A DNA stretch of 44,752 bases from Rhodanobacter sp. (GTDB lineage Bacteria; Pseudomonadota; Gammaproteobacteria; Xanthomonadales; Rhodanobacteraceae), in the NCBI GenBank assembly GCA_027307195.1, contig DAHUXL010000255.1, positions 1 to 44,752 of the forward strand. The letters are read 5' to 3'. The translations under genes were made by a program, and so were the position numbers. Within the stretch, counting starts at the first letter, position 1; each line of letters begins with the position of its first letter. Positions 8,234 to 16,751 of the stretch are shown here, one piece after another. Below the pieces are notes generated by a model. It searched no databases and was not told the origin of the DNA. It was given only the letters and a program-made list of their open reading frames with translations.

Positions 8234-9706
8234 ATGTTTCTGGAACTCGACGGCCGCGGGCCGCAGTATGCGCAACTCACCCGCGCCATGAAGTCCGCCA
8301 TTCTCGATGGCCGCATCGTCGCCGGTTCGCGGCTGCCACCCACACGTGAGCTCGCGCGCGAACTCGAGCTGTCACGCACGACGGTGCTGGCCGCCTACGA
8401 TCAGCTGCGCGCGGAAGGCTTCATCGATGCCCGCGTGGGCTCCGGCAGCTATGTCGCGACACTGCAATCCGGGCCCGCGCTGCAGCCCCCGTCACGGACC
8501 ATCGTCGCCCCGTCGCGCTACGCGCAGCGTGCCCGGCAGGTGCAGGACCGCCGCATGGCGTTACTGCACCGCGGGTTGCGCTACAACATGCAGTACGGCG
8601 AGCCGGCGATCAATCCTGCGCTCAGCACCGCATGGGGCCGCGAGCTGGCACGTGCCGCCCTTTACACCCCGCCAACCGGCGCCGGCTCGCAGGGACTGCC
8701 GGCGCTGCGCGAGCAGGTATGCGACTATCTCGCGCGCCGGCGTGGCGTGCAGGCCGTTCCCGACAATGTGCTCATCGTCAGTGGCACCCAGCAGGCTTTC
8801 TCCCTTGCTGCCCGCGTCCTGCTGAACGAAGGCGACAGCGTCGTGCTGGAAGAACCCCATTACTTTGGTGCCTATCAGACCCTGATCGCCCATGGCGCCC
8901 GCGTCCGCGGGGTACGAACCGATGACGAGGGGCTGGTCTGCTCCGAACTGCCCGCCTCGGCGCCTGCACTGGTGTGCGTCACGCCTTCGCACCAGTTCCC
9001 GACCGGCGCGGTACTTTCGCTGCCGCGTCGGCTGGAACTGTTGCGTTACGCCGATGCGCAGCATTGCTGGATCCTCGAGGACGACTACGACGGGGAGTTC
9101 CGTTATGACGCCCATCCACTGGCCGCGCTGCGTTCGCTGGACCAAGGCGACCGGGTGATCTATGTCGGCACCTTTTCCAAGGTCCTGTTCGGCACCCTGA
9201 GACTCGCCTACATGGTGCTGCCGACAGCATTGCGCGACGACTTCATCACTGCGAAATTTCTCAACGACTTTTCGTGCCCGGGCTTCGAGCAGGCAGCGCT
9301 GGCGCGCTACATGGAGGATGGCGGATTCGAACGCCATCTGCGGGTGGTTCGCAAGGAACTGAAGGCGCGTCACAAGGAACTCATGGCGGGATTGCGCCAG
9401 CATGCCGGCGATCGCGTGGAAGTCGTCGATTCACCCGCCGGCATGCACGTGGTCGTATGGTTCCGCGATTACAACCAGGCGCAGGCAGAAGCCCTGCTCG
9501 AACTGGCCGCCTCGCGGGGTCTGGGCATGTATGGCATGGCACCGCACTATCTGAACCCACCCGTCCGACAGGGCCTCATACTCGGCTATTGCGGCCTCTC
9601 CACCACTGAATTGCGCGATGCCATGAAACTGTTCGGAGCCTGCATGGACGAAATCGACGCACGCACGTCCGCCAGCGTTTCCGGCATCAGCGTCGGTCGC
9701 GCGTGA
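8234..9706 (+). CDS. MocR/PdxR-type regulator (GntR helix-turn-helix plus aminotransferase domain)
   Basis: This encodes a 490-residue fusion regulator. Residues 1-75 are a GntR winged helix-turn-helix (SRLPPTRELARELELSRTTV). Residues about 110-480 are a fold-type I aminotransferase domain that binds pyridoxal phosphate as an effector. The cofactor-binding residues are visible: Asp in EDDYDGEFRY (about residue 284), the Schiff-base lysine in GTFSKVLFG (Lys316) and Arg323. Length is normal for the family. GGAG at 8220-8223 precedes the ATG. Members such as PdxR control vitamin B6 synthesis and others control nearby transport or metabolic genes. No vitamin B6 gene is nearby, so the DoxX-like gene upstream is the natural candidate target. 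Confidence 0.9.
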   Translation: MFLELDGRGPQYAQLTRAMKSAILDGRIVAGSRLPPTRELARELELSRTTVLAAYDQLRAEGFIDARVGSGSYVATLQSGPALQPPSRTIVAPSRYAQRARQVQDRRMALLHRGLRYNMQYGEPAINPALSTAWGRELARAALYTPPTGAGSQGLPALREQVCDYLARRRGVQAVPDNVLIVSGTQQAFSLAARVLLNEGDSVVLEEPHYFGAYQTLIAHGARVRGVRTDDEGLVCSELPASAPALVCVTPSHQFPTGAVLSLPRRLELLRYADAQHCWILEDDYDGEFRYDAHPLAALRSLDQGDRVIYVGTFSKVLFGTLRLAYMVLPTALRDDFITAKFLNDFSCPGFEQAALARYMEDGGFERHLRVVRKELKARHKELMAGLRQHAGDRVEVVDSPAGMHVVVWFRDYNQAQAEALLELAASRGLGMYGMAPHYLNPPVRQGLILGYCGLSTTELRDAMKLFGACMDEIDARTSASVSGISVGRA

Positions 9707-9735
9707 AGTAAGCTTTCGGCTTCACCGTTCAATGA

Positions 9736-10590
9736 ATGCATAACGCCATGCACCAACGCATCACGATCAGCCCCGAACTGCGCGAATGGATTCTTGCCAC
9801 GACACGGGCAGGCCATGGCGTGCCGGAGGTGCTGCGACTGATGAAGGAGAACGGGTACGACCCCCGGCAGAGCCGCAGCATCGTCGCCGACGTGCTGAAG
9901 CTGCCGCTGGCCGCACTGCATGCGAGCACCGGCAAGCGGGCACCGCCGGGGCTGCGCACGAAGCACCCCGAGGCACCCGAAGTCAGCATCGACGGACACA
10001 GCATCCAGATCCCGCTCAGCGTGGAGGCCCCCATGCTGCGGGTGCTGGACGGCATGCTTACCGCACAGGAATGCGCCGAACTGATCGAACTGGCACGACC
10101 GCGGCTGCAACGCGCACTCACCGTCGACAGCGATGGCAAACATCAGGTGGATCACCGGCGCACCAGCGAAGGCATGTTCTTCACCTTGAACGAGTTGCCG
10201 CTGGTCGGCCGCATCGAGCAGCGCCTCGCCAGCCTGCTTGGCGTGCCGGTGAATCACGGCGAGGGCCTGCAGATCCTGCATTACCTGCCCGGCCAGGAGT
10301 ACGAACCCCATTACGACTGGTTCGATCCGGAGCAGCCCGGCTACGCCGCGATCACCGTCGTCGGCGGCCAACGTATCGCCAGCGTGGTGATGTATCTGAA
10401 CACGCCTGCACAAGGTGGCGGCACCGCGTTCCCGGAGATTGGCCTGACCGTCACCGCACGCCGCGGTTCAGCCGTCTATTTCGCCTACGAAGGCGGCGAC
10501 CGGAGCTCGCTGCATGCCGGCCTGCCAGTGCTGCGCGGCGAGAAGTGGATCGCCACCAAATGGCTGCGCGAGCGGCCTTACAAGGCCTGA
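9736..10590 (+). CDS. Prolyl-4-hydroxylase-like 2-oxoglutarate/Fe(II) dioxygenase
   Basis: This encodes a 284-residue soluble dioxygenase of the prolyl 4-hydroxylase alpha-subunit family, which couples 2-oxoglutarate decarboxylation to hydroxylation of a protein or peptide residue. The iron triad is intact: HYD (His192, Asp194) and His260 in SSLHAGLPV. Lys270 in EKWIATKW is placed to bind the 2-oxoglutarate carboxylate. The conserved RTSEGMFF segment is at 142-149. An extra helical module of about 60 residues (LREWILATTRAGHGVPEVL) precedes the catalytic domain; I do not recognise it. The substrate is unknown; bacterial homologues modify elongation factor Tu or peptides in some species. It lies 29 bases after the MocR-type gene. 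An ATG at 9748 is an alternative start. Confidence 0.85.
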   Translation: MHNAMHQRITISPELREWILATTRAGHGVPEVLRLMKENGYDPRQSRSIVADVLKLPLAALHASTGKRAPPGLRTKHPEAPEVSIDGHSIQIPLSVEAPMLRVLDGMLTAQECAELIELARPRLQRALTVDSDGKHQVDHRRTSEGMFFTLNELPLVGRIEQRLASLLGVPVNHGEGLQILHYLPGQEYEPHYDWFDPEQPGYAAITVVGGQRIASVVMYLNTPAQGGGTAFPEIGLTVTARRGSAVYFAYEGGDRSSLHAGLPVLRGEKWIATKWLRERPYKA

Positions 10591-10694
10591 AAAAAGCCAG
10601 ACCACGGCTGGAACGGATGCATCGTTGCTGCGCCGCAGCAGCATTTGACGTATCCTTGCAGGCCAACTTTCCCCCTCCGCAGCAAGGACACCCC

Positions 10695-11234
10695 ATGGGT
10701 CTGCATCTCGTCACCGCCGGCCGCGACGTGCCGCACGAAATCAACGTCGTCATCGAAATCCCGAAGGATGCCGAGCCGGTCAAGTACGAGGTGGAGAAGG
10801 AGAGCGGCGCGATCTTCGTCGACCGCATCCTGTCCACCCCGATGCGCTATCCGTGCAACTACGGCTACGTGCCGGGCACGCTGGGCGGCGACGGCGATCC
10901 GCTGGACGCGCTGGTGATCCTGCCGCTGTCGCTGATCCCCGGCTCGGTGATCCGCTGCATCCCGGTCGGCATGCTGAAGATGTCCGACGAGGCCGGCAGC
11001 GACGAGAAGCTGATCGTGCTGCCGGCGCCGAAGATCTTCCCGGGCTATTCGCACATCACCGACCTGAAGGGCGTCTCGCCGCACTGGCTGGAGCGCATCG
11101 GCCACTTCTTCGAGCACTACAAGGACCTCGAGAAGGGCAAATGGGTGAAGATCGATGGCTGGGTCGGCGCCGACGAAGCGAAGGCCGAGATCGTGGCCGG
11201 CATCGAGCGTTACCAGGCCGAGAACAAGAGCTGA
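10695..11234 (+). CDS. ppa: Inorganic pyrophosphatase, family I
   Basis: This encodes a 179-residue cytoplasmic inorganic pyrophosphatase that hydrolyses the pyrophosphate made by biosynthetic reactions. The family I signature DGDPLD (Asp66, Asp68, Asp71) is present, as are the MRYPCNYGYVPGT active-site segment and the KDLEKGKWVKIDGW segment near the C-terminus. Length matches the bacterial hexameric enzymes. AAGGA lies about 9 bases before the ATG. It stands alone, 104 bases after the dioxygenase gene. Confidence 0.97.
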   Translation: MGLHLVTAGRDVPHEINVVIEIPKDAEPVKYEVEKESGAIFVDRILSTPMRYPCNYGYVPGTLGGDGDPLDALVILPLSLIPGSVIRCIPVGMLKMSDEAGSDEKLIVLPAPKIFPGYSHITDLKGVSPHWLERIGHFFEHYKDLEKGKWVKIDGWVGADEAKAEIVAGIERYQAENKS

Positions 11235-11270
11235 GCCAACCTTGCCGCGTAGCGGCAGGTCAGCTCAGGC

Positions 11271-11300
11271 GGCTGCGTGATCCGGACGGAGCACGCAGCC
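11271..11300. repeat. Perfect 9-bp stem-loop between ppa and the DUF2333 gene
   Basis: GGCTGCGTG (11271-11279) pairs perfectly with CACGCAGCC (11292-11300) around a 12-base loop. It sits 37 bases after the ppa stop codon and faces a convergent gene, so it may end transcription from either side. There is no T-tract. A smaller hairpin (GCCGCGTAGCGGC) lies at 11244-11256. Confidence 0.4.
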
Positions 11301-11447
11301 GGCTTCGCAGACGCAACAAATCGCCGTGCCGCAGATTCTCGCGCAGCTCGCCGGCCGAAACGCCTGGCGACTGGCGGAACGCCTCGGTCCTGTGGCTGTG
11401 GCTGCTGAAGCCCACCTCACAGTGCGGTACCGAGTCGCTGCTCACGA

Positions 11448-12470
11448 TCAACCGCGCTTGAGCAGCTCGCGCAGGTCGATCAGTGCCGCATTCGCGCGCG
11501 ATACGTAGTTCGCCATCACCAGCGAATGGTTGGCGAAGAAACCGAAAGGCGAGCCGTTCAAGACCATCGGGCTGTGCAGCGGCCGCTGCGCCTCTTCCAG
11601 TTCACGGATCACCTGGTCAAGGCTGACGTCAGCGTGCTTGCTGCGCAGGATCGGGCCGAAATCCTGCTGGATCGCCTTGAGCTGTTCCAGCAGGGTCCAG
11701 GTGTAGCCACGCGCTTCGTAGAAATTGTCGTCGATCTTGTTCCATGGCGTCTTCACCAGCCGGCCACCGTCGGGCGCGCGCACCGTGCCGGCACCGGCCG
11801 GTTCGTCCGCGGCGGAAACATCACCGATGCGGATCTGGCCCACGCTGGCCGACAGTCGCTGCGACAGCGAACCCAGCCGCGACGACACCAGTTGCAGGTA
11901 GTCGGCGAGATTGTCGGCACGTGCGTAGAAATGCGCGCTGCTGTCCTCGGCGTCGCCGAGCCGACCGAGATAGCCGTCCAGATGGCCAATCGCCTTGCGG
12001 TACTGGCTCTCCGAACTGGGCAGCAGCCAGCGATCGTTCGGGCTGTTCAGCAGCGGATCGGCCTCGGCCAGATCCTTGTCCTCGGTCGATTGCGTCTGCG
12101 AGCGGCTGAAGTCGTTGCGCAACGCGCGCACCAGGTCGCGCGAGGCGGTCAGCGAACCGAATTCCCAGTTCGGGATATTGTCCATGAACATGCCGGGCGG
12201 CAGCTTGTCGTTGCTGAGGTAGCCACCGCGCTTGTCGAGCAGGGTGCGCACCGAAGTGATCAGGGTGGCCGTGGTGGTCGCGCCGATGCTGACCGGATGC
12301 TTCAGCTCCTGCATTTGTGTCTGCGTCACGGCCACCGGGTCGAACAGCGGCGGCTCGGTGTCCCACCACCACATCAGCGCTGCCACGAACAGCACCGCCA
12401 GTGCGAGCAGTGCCAGGGTGGCACGCCGGATGCGATGGCGTGGCGGATTCGACGTGTCCTGGGCTTGCAT
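11448..12470 (-). CDS. DUF2333 family membrane-anchored protein
   Basis: This encodes a 340-residue protein with one N-terminal membrane helix (about residues 17-36, ATLALLALAVLFVAALMWWW) and a long soluble part, probably periplasmic. The segment MQELKHPVSIGATTTATLI, then LDKRGGYLSNDKLPPGMFMD and NIPNWEFGSL, are characteristic of DUF2333 (COG5345), which is widespread in gammaproteobacteria and has no firm function. AGGAG precedes the ATG by 7 bases. It lies 43 bases downstream of the LysR gene on the same strand, so the two may share a transcript. The family call is from memory of these motifs and is fairly secure; the function is unknown. Confidence 0.8.
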   Translation of the reverse strand: MQAQDTSNPPRHRIRRATLALLALAVLFVAALMWWWDTEPPLFDPVAVTQTQMQELKHPVSIGATTTATLITSVRTLLDKRGGYLSNDKLPPGMFMDNIPNWEFGSLTASRDLVRALRNDFSRSQTQSTEDKDLAEADPLLNSPNDRWLLPSSESQYRKAIGHLDGYLGRLGDAEDSSAHFYARADNLADYLQLVSSRLGSLSQRLSASVGQIRIGDVSAADEPAGAGTVRAPDGGRLVKTPWNKIDDNFYEARGYTWTLLEQLKAIQQDFGPILRSKHADVSLDQVIRELEEAQRPLHSPMVLNGSPFGFFANHSLVMANYVSRANAALIDLRELLKRG

Positions 12471-12513
12471 CGGTTGCTCCTGCAGATCGGGATGACTCAG
12501 CTTACAACGCCGC

Positions 12514-13422
12514 TCAGTGCTCCCACGGCGGATGATCGCCCAGCCGCTCGGCCAGGAAATCGACGAAAGCGCGCACCCGCGGCGGCACCAGTCGGCGCTG
12601 CGGCATCACGGCATGGATGCCGGTGGCAGCCAGCGGATAGTCCGGCAACAACACTTGCAGCCGTCCCGCGCTCAACTCCTCGTGCACATGCCAGATCGAG
12701 TGCATCGCGATACCGAGTCCGGCCACCACCGCGTCGCGCAGCAGTTCGCCGAGATTGCTTTCGAAATGGCCGTTCACCCGCTGTGCGATCTCGCCACCGT
12801 GGCCGTCGTCGAAACGCCATACGTCCTGGCGACCCTGGCTGCCGACCAGCAGCAGGCAATCATGTGCGGCCAGATCCGCCGGTGTGCGCGGCGTGCCCTG
12901 CCGGCGCAGGTAATCCGGCGAGGCGCACAGCACGCGCCGGTTGACCGCCAGCTGGCGCGCCACCAGGCTGGAGTCGCCCAGCGCGCCGACGCGGATGCCC
13001 AGATCGAAACCGGAACCGACCAGATCCAGCATCTGGTCGTTGAGATTCACGCTGAGCTTCACCCGCGGATACCGCGCCAGGAATTCCGGCAGCAACGGCG
13101 AGATGTACTGGCGTCCGAACGACGCCGGCAAGGTAACCCGCAAGGTGCCGGTCACTTCGGTGGCGCCCTGGCGCAGACCACCGGTCAGCGCTTCCAGATC
13201 CTCCACCAGGGCACGACCCTGCTCGGCCAGCGCGGCGCCTTCCGGCGTGGCGTGCAGCTGGCGCGTGGTCCGGTGCAGCAGGCGCACGCCGAGGTCGCGC
13301 TCCAGCCGCTTCAACCGCTGGCTGGCCACGGCCACCGACAGGTCCAGGCTGCGCGCGGCCGCGCTGATCGAACCCAGGTCGAGCACACGGAGAAACAGGC
13401 TGAGGTCGCCGACGCAATCCAT
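12514..13422 (-). CDS. LysR-family transcription regulator
   Basis: This encodes a 302-residue LysR-type regulator. Residues about 1-60 are the winged helix-turn-helix (ISAAARSLDLSVAVASQRLK, then HRTTRQLHATPEG). Residues about 85-295 are the effector-binding periplasmic-binding-protein-like domain. The gene is divergent from the MFS exporter gene at 13523 with a 100-base gap, the classic arrangement for a LysR gene and its target. The next gene of that strand is a quinone oxidoreductase, which may be part of the same regulon. I chose the ATG at 13422; a TTG at 13431 is in frame. No clear ribosome-binding site precedes the ATG. Confidence 0.93.
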   Translation of the reverse strand: MDCVGDLSLFLRVLDLGSISAAARSLDLSVAVASQRLKRLERDLGVRLLHRTTRQLHATPEGAALAEQGRALVEDLEALTGGLRQGATEVTGTLRVTLPASFGRQYISPLLPEFLARYPRVKLSVNLNDQMLDLVGSGFDLGIRVGALGDSSLVARQLAVNRRVLCASPDYLRRQGTPRTPADLAAHDCLLLVGSQGRQDVWRFDDGHGGEIAQRVNGHFESNLGELLRDAVVAGLGIAMHSIWHVHEELSAGRLQVLLPDYPLAATGIHAVMPQRRLVPPRVRAFVDFLAERLGDHPPWEH

Positions 13423-13426
13423 GACT

Positions 13427-13443
13427 ATCAACTATTTATTGAT
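13427..13443. promoter_or_regulatory. Inverted repeat in the lysR/MFS gap, possible LysR operator
   Basis: ATCAA (13427-13431) and TTGAT (13439-13443) are perfect reverse complements separated by seven A/T-rich bases. The site lies 4 bases from the lysR start codon and 79 bases before the exporter gene. LysR proteins usually bind such dyads in the divergent gap and repress their own gene, which the position fits. Binding is inferred. Confidence 0.45.
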
Positions 13444-13522
13444 AATGATTAGCCATATTGGTTGTTTTCGGAGAAAAGGCAACCCCCTAAGGTGACGGAT
13501 CGTTTCTGTCTGGACTGTCGCC

Positions 13523-14740
13523 ATGCCCACCCTCGCCACCACCCGACCACGCACGCCCTTGGCACTGTACGCGCTGACCGCCGGGGCGTTCGGCATCGGC
13601 ACCACCGAATTCGTGATCATGGGCCTGCTGTTGCAGGTGTCCGCCGACCTGCATGTCAGCATCGCCGCGGCCGGCCTGCTGATCTCCGGCTATGCACTGG
13701 GCGTCTTCGTCGGCGCGCCGCTGCTCACCGCAGCCACCAGCCGACTGCCGCACAAGACCGCACTGATCGCGTTGATGTTGATCTTCACCATCGGCAACCT
13801 GGCCAGCGCGCTGGCGCCGAGCTACGGCATGCTGATGCTGGCGCGGGTGATTACCTCGCTGGCCCACGGCACCTTTTTCGGCGTCGGCGCGGTGGTGGCA
13901 ACTGGGCTGGTGGCAGAAGACCGCAAGGCCTCGGCGATCTCGATCATGTTCACCGGCCTCACCGTGGCGACCCTGCTCGGCGTGCCGGCAGGCGCGTGGT
14001 TGGGCCTGCACTTCGGCTGGCGCGCCACGTTCTTGGCGGTCAGCGCGATCGGCGTGCTGGCCACCATTATCATCGCCACGCTGGTGCCGGCCGACCGCGG
14101 CGACAGCGCGCCGATGAAGTTCGTCGAGGAATTGAAAGGCATTGCGCACCCGCAGGTACTGCTCGGGCTGCTGATGACCGTGCTCGGCTTTGCCGGCGTG
14201 TTCGCGGTGTTCACCTATATCCAGCCGATCCTGACCCGCGTCACCGGCTTCGCCGACAGCGCGGTATCTCCGATCCTGCTGGTGTTCGGCGGCGGCATGG
14301 TAGTCGGCAACCTGCTTGGTGGCCGACTCGCTGACAAGCGATTGGTAGCAACCCTGCTGGGCTCGCTGGCGGCATTGGCAATCGTGCTCGGCGCGATGAC
14401 GTTCGCGCTGCACAGCAAGCCGGCGATGATCGCGTTCAGCGGCCTGCTCGGTATCGCCGCATTCGCCACCGTGGCACCGTTGCAATTGCGCGTGCTGCAG
14501 AAGGCCACTGGCGGTCAGGTGCTGGCGTCGAGTTTCAACATCGCCTCGTTCAACCTCGGCAATGCCATCGGTGCATGGCTGGGCGGCATGGTGATCAGCC
14601 GCGGGCCAGGCCTCGGCGCGGTGACCTGGGTGGCGGCGCTGCTGCCGGTGTTTGGCCTTGCCGTGGCGTTGTGGAGTGTGCGGCTGGACCGTCGCCAGCC
14701 GCGCCGTATCGTTGCACTGGCATGTACGGAAACCGCTTAG
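13523..14740 (+). CDS. MFS transporter, DHA1/AraJ-like exporter
   Basis: This encodes a 405-residue inner-membrane protein with 12 predicted helices of the major facilitator superfamily. The N-terminal segment GIGTTEFVIMGLL and the motif-A-like loop after helix 2 (TAATSRLPHKTAL) are typical of the drug:H+ antiporter-1 group around AraJ, SotB and YdhP. The motif-C-like stretch GVPAGAWLG follows helix 5. It probably exports a small molecule, sugar or drug by proton exchange; the substrate cannot be read from sequence. It is divergent from a LysR gene and is followed after 122 bases by an oxidoreductase gene. Confidence 0.9.
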   Translation: MPTLATTRPRTPLALYALTAGAFGIGTTEFVIMGLLLQVSADLHVSIAAAGLLISGYALGVFVGAPLLTAATSRLPHKTALIALMLIFTIGNLASALAPSYGMLMLARVITSLAHGTFFGVGAVVATGLVAEDRKASAISIMFTGLTVATLLGVPAGAWLGLHFGWRATFLAVSAIGVLATIIIATLVPADRGDSAPMKFVEELKGIAHPQVLLGLLMTVLGFAGVFAVFTYIQPILTRVTGFADSAVSPILLVFGGGMVVGNLLGGRLADKRLVATLLGSLAALAIVLGAMTFALHSKPAMIAFSGLLGIAAFATVAPLQLRVLQKATGGQVLASSFNIASFNLGNAIGAWLGGMVISRGPGLGAVTWVAALLPVFGLAVALWSVRLDRRQPRRIVALACTETA

Positions 14741-14862
14741 AGCAGCTTTGGTTTTGCCAGCATCACCACTCACGGCCATCGGCCTATGCTTGATGTTCCT
14801 GTCGACGGAACGCTGAACAAGTACCGTCCGAAATCAGCCACACCTCGATTTGTGGAGTCGCC

Positions 14863-15879
14863 ATGAAAGCTGTTGCCCTCACCCGCTATCTGCCGATCGA
14901 CGATCCGCAGTCGCTGATCGATGTCGAACTGCCCAAGCCGGCACCCGGCACGCATGATCTGCTGGTTCGCGTCGAAGCCGTCTCGGTGAATCCGGTCGAT
15001 ACCAAGATCCGTTCGCCGAAGCCGCAGGTCGAGGCGCAGCCGAAAGTGCTCGGTTATGACGCTGCCGGCACCGTCGAGGCGGTCGGCGAGTCCGTCACCG
15101 GCTTCAAGCCGGACGATCGCGTGTATTACGCCGGCGATGTCACCCGCGTGGGCAGCAATGCCGAGTACCAGCTGGTCGATGCGCGACTGGTCGGCCACGC
15201 GCCGAAGTCGATCGAACTGGCTGATGCGGCGGCGCTGCCGCTGACCACGATCACCGCGTGGGAGCTGTTGTTCCAGCGCATGCCGTTCGACAGCGAGAAG
15301 GGTGGCGTGGGCAAGTCGCTGCTGATCATCGGTGGTGCCGGCGGGGTTGGTTCGATCGCGATCCAGCTGGCGCGGCGCGCCGGCTTCAGCGTGATCGCCA
15401 CTGCCTCGCGTGCCGAGACCATCGCGTGGTGCCACTCGCTGGGTGCGCAGCACGTGATCGACCATCGTCAGCCACTGGCACCGCAACTGGCCGCGTTGGG
15501 TTTCAACCAGGTCGATGCCGCACTCAACCTCGCCGATACCTCGCGCTACTGGAATGATCTCGGCGAGATACTGGCACCGCTGGGCCATGTCGGCCTGATC
15601 GTCGAGCCGAGCAGCGCACTGAAGATCGGCGATCCGTACAAGGCCAAGAGCATCGGCATCCACTGGGAAATGATGTTCGCCCGGCCGCGCTTCAAAACCG
15701 CCGACCAAGCCGAGCAAGGCCGCATCCTCGAACGCGTGGCCGCGCTGATCGATGCCGGCGAGCTGCGCGGTACGCGGACTGAAACCCTGACACCGATCAA
15801 CGCCATGAACCTGCGTGAAGCGCATCGCCGGCTGGAGTCCGGCACCACCATCGGCAAACTGGTGCTGGCCGGCTGGTGA
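14863..15879 (+). CDS. Zinc-binding-type alcohol dehydrogenase/quinone oxidoreductase
   Basis: This encodes a 338-residue medium-chain dehydrogenase/reductase. An N-terminal GroES-like fold (about 1-125, with VEAVSVNPVDTKIR) is followed by an NAD(P)-binding Rossmann domain with GGAGGVGSIAIQLAR at 157-171. The catalytic and structural zinc cysteines of true alcohol dehydrogenases are absent, so it is better placed with quinone-oxidoreductase-like, zinc-independent members that reduce quinones or enones with NADPH. GGAG precedes the ATG by 8 bases. It follows the LysR-linked exporter, which suggests a shared detoxification task; this is inference. Confidence 0.9.
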   Translation: MKAVALTRYLPIDDPQSLIDVELPKPAPGTHDLLVRVEAVSVNPVDTKIRSPKPQVEAQPKVLGYDAAGTVEAVGESVTGFKPDDRVYYAGDVTRVGSNAEYQLVDARLVGHAPKSIELADAAALPLTTITAWELLFQRMPFDSEKGGVGKSLLIIGGAGGVGSIAIQLARRAGFSVIATASRAETIAWCHSLGAQHVIDHRQPLAPQLAALGFNQVDAALNLADTSRYWNDLGEILAPLGHVGLIVEPSSALKIGDPYKAKSIGIHWEMMFARPRFKTADQAEQGRILERVAALIDAGELRGTRTETLTPINAMNLREAHRRLESGTTIGKLVLAGW

Positions 15880-15883
15880 AAAG

Positions 15884-15913
15884 CGAGGGATGGCTGATGT
15901 ACGCCATCCCTCG
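15884..15913. terminator. Perfect 11-bp hairpin between convergent genes
   Basis: The arms 15884-15894 and 15103-type partner at 15903-15913 (CGAGGGATGGC and its exact complement) enclose an 8-base loop. The site sits between the stop codons of the oxidoreductase and ferritin-like genes, five bases from each. Read on the reverse strand the stem is followed by CTTTTC, a short T run. It probably ends transcription from both sides. Confidence 0.65.
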
Positions 15914-15917
15914 TCGA

Positions 15918-16517
15918 TCAGCCGCGTTTGCCGGCAGACTTCTTGGCCGGTGTCGGCTTGGCCGGCTCGCCCTTCTTGCCGAAATCTTCCATCAGCGTCT
16001 TCATGTCTTCTGCGTGCTCCTCTTCCATCGCGAGGATGCCCTCGAGCATGCGCTTGGTGGTGGTGTCCTGATCGCCCACGTAGTTGATGATCTCGCGATA
16101 GCTGTCGATCGCTATGCGTTCGGCGACGAGGTTCTCCTCGATCATCCCGGCAAGATCATCGGGCACCACGAACTCGGCATGGCTGCGCGTGGACAAACCA
16201 TCCGGCGCGAAGTTTGGCGTGCCGTCGAGCTGGGTGATGCGCTCGGCTATCTGATCGGCATGACCCTGTTCCTCGTTGGCGTGTTCGAGAAACTCGGCCG
16301 CCACGCTCTTGGCGTTGATGCCGGAGGCCATGTAGTAATGCGCCTTGTAACGCAGCACGCACACGATCTCGGTCGCTAGCGCTTCGTTCAACAACTTCAG
16401 CACCGTGTCGCGATCGAGCGTGTAGCTGCCGGTGACCGCGCCACGCTGCATGTGCTCACGCGCACGCTTGCGGATCGTCTTGATGTCGGAAAGGAAAGGA
16501 TGTTTCTTGGCGGCCAT
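15918..16517 (-). CDS. Ferritin-like di-iron protein (bacterioferritin/Dps-like)
   Basis: This encodes a 199-residue four-helix-bundle protein of the ferritin-like superfamily. The di-iron ligands can be traced: Glu50 in NEALATE, Glu83 and His86 in EEQGH, a Glu near 133 in VAERIA, and Glu165/His168 in EEEH. This double E-x2-H pattern matches bacterioferritin-type ferroxidase centres. The protein would oxidise and perhaps store iron or protect against peroxide. The Lys/Pro-rich tail (about 181-199) could be disordered and might touch DNA, as in some Dps proteins; this is inference. GGAG precedes the ATG by 8 bases. It stands alone on its strand. No heme-ligand methionine could be assigned by eye. 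Confidence 0.87.
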   Translation of the reverse strand: MAAKKHPFLSDIKTIRKRAREHMQRGAVTGSYTLDRDTVLKLLNEALATEIVCVLRYKAHYYMASGINAKSVAAEFLEHANEEQGHADQIAERITQLDGTPNFAPDGLSTRSHAEFVVPDDLAGMIEENLVAERIAIDSYREIINYVGDQDTTTKRMLEGILAMEEEHAEDMKTLMEDFGKKGEPAKPTPAKKSAGKRG

Positions 16518-16751
16518 GCGGGTCTCCTCGTCACGTCGGTCGGCGCGGGTCCAGCGAGCTTACGCCCTGCAGATGTAGTGGCAGCGTAAACGCACGAAAC
16601 TGGCATGCGCCAAATCCGCCAGCTAACCACGGTCGGCTTGTAAAAAGATCGCCATCCTGTTCGTGGAGTTCTGCTGCCTGCTCCGCCTTACCCTCATCGA
16701 TCACCCTGAAGGCTTCCAGCCATGACGAGCGGAAGCTCTATCCGGAAGAGC

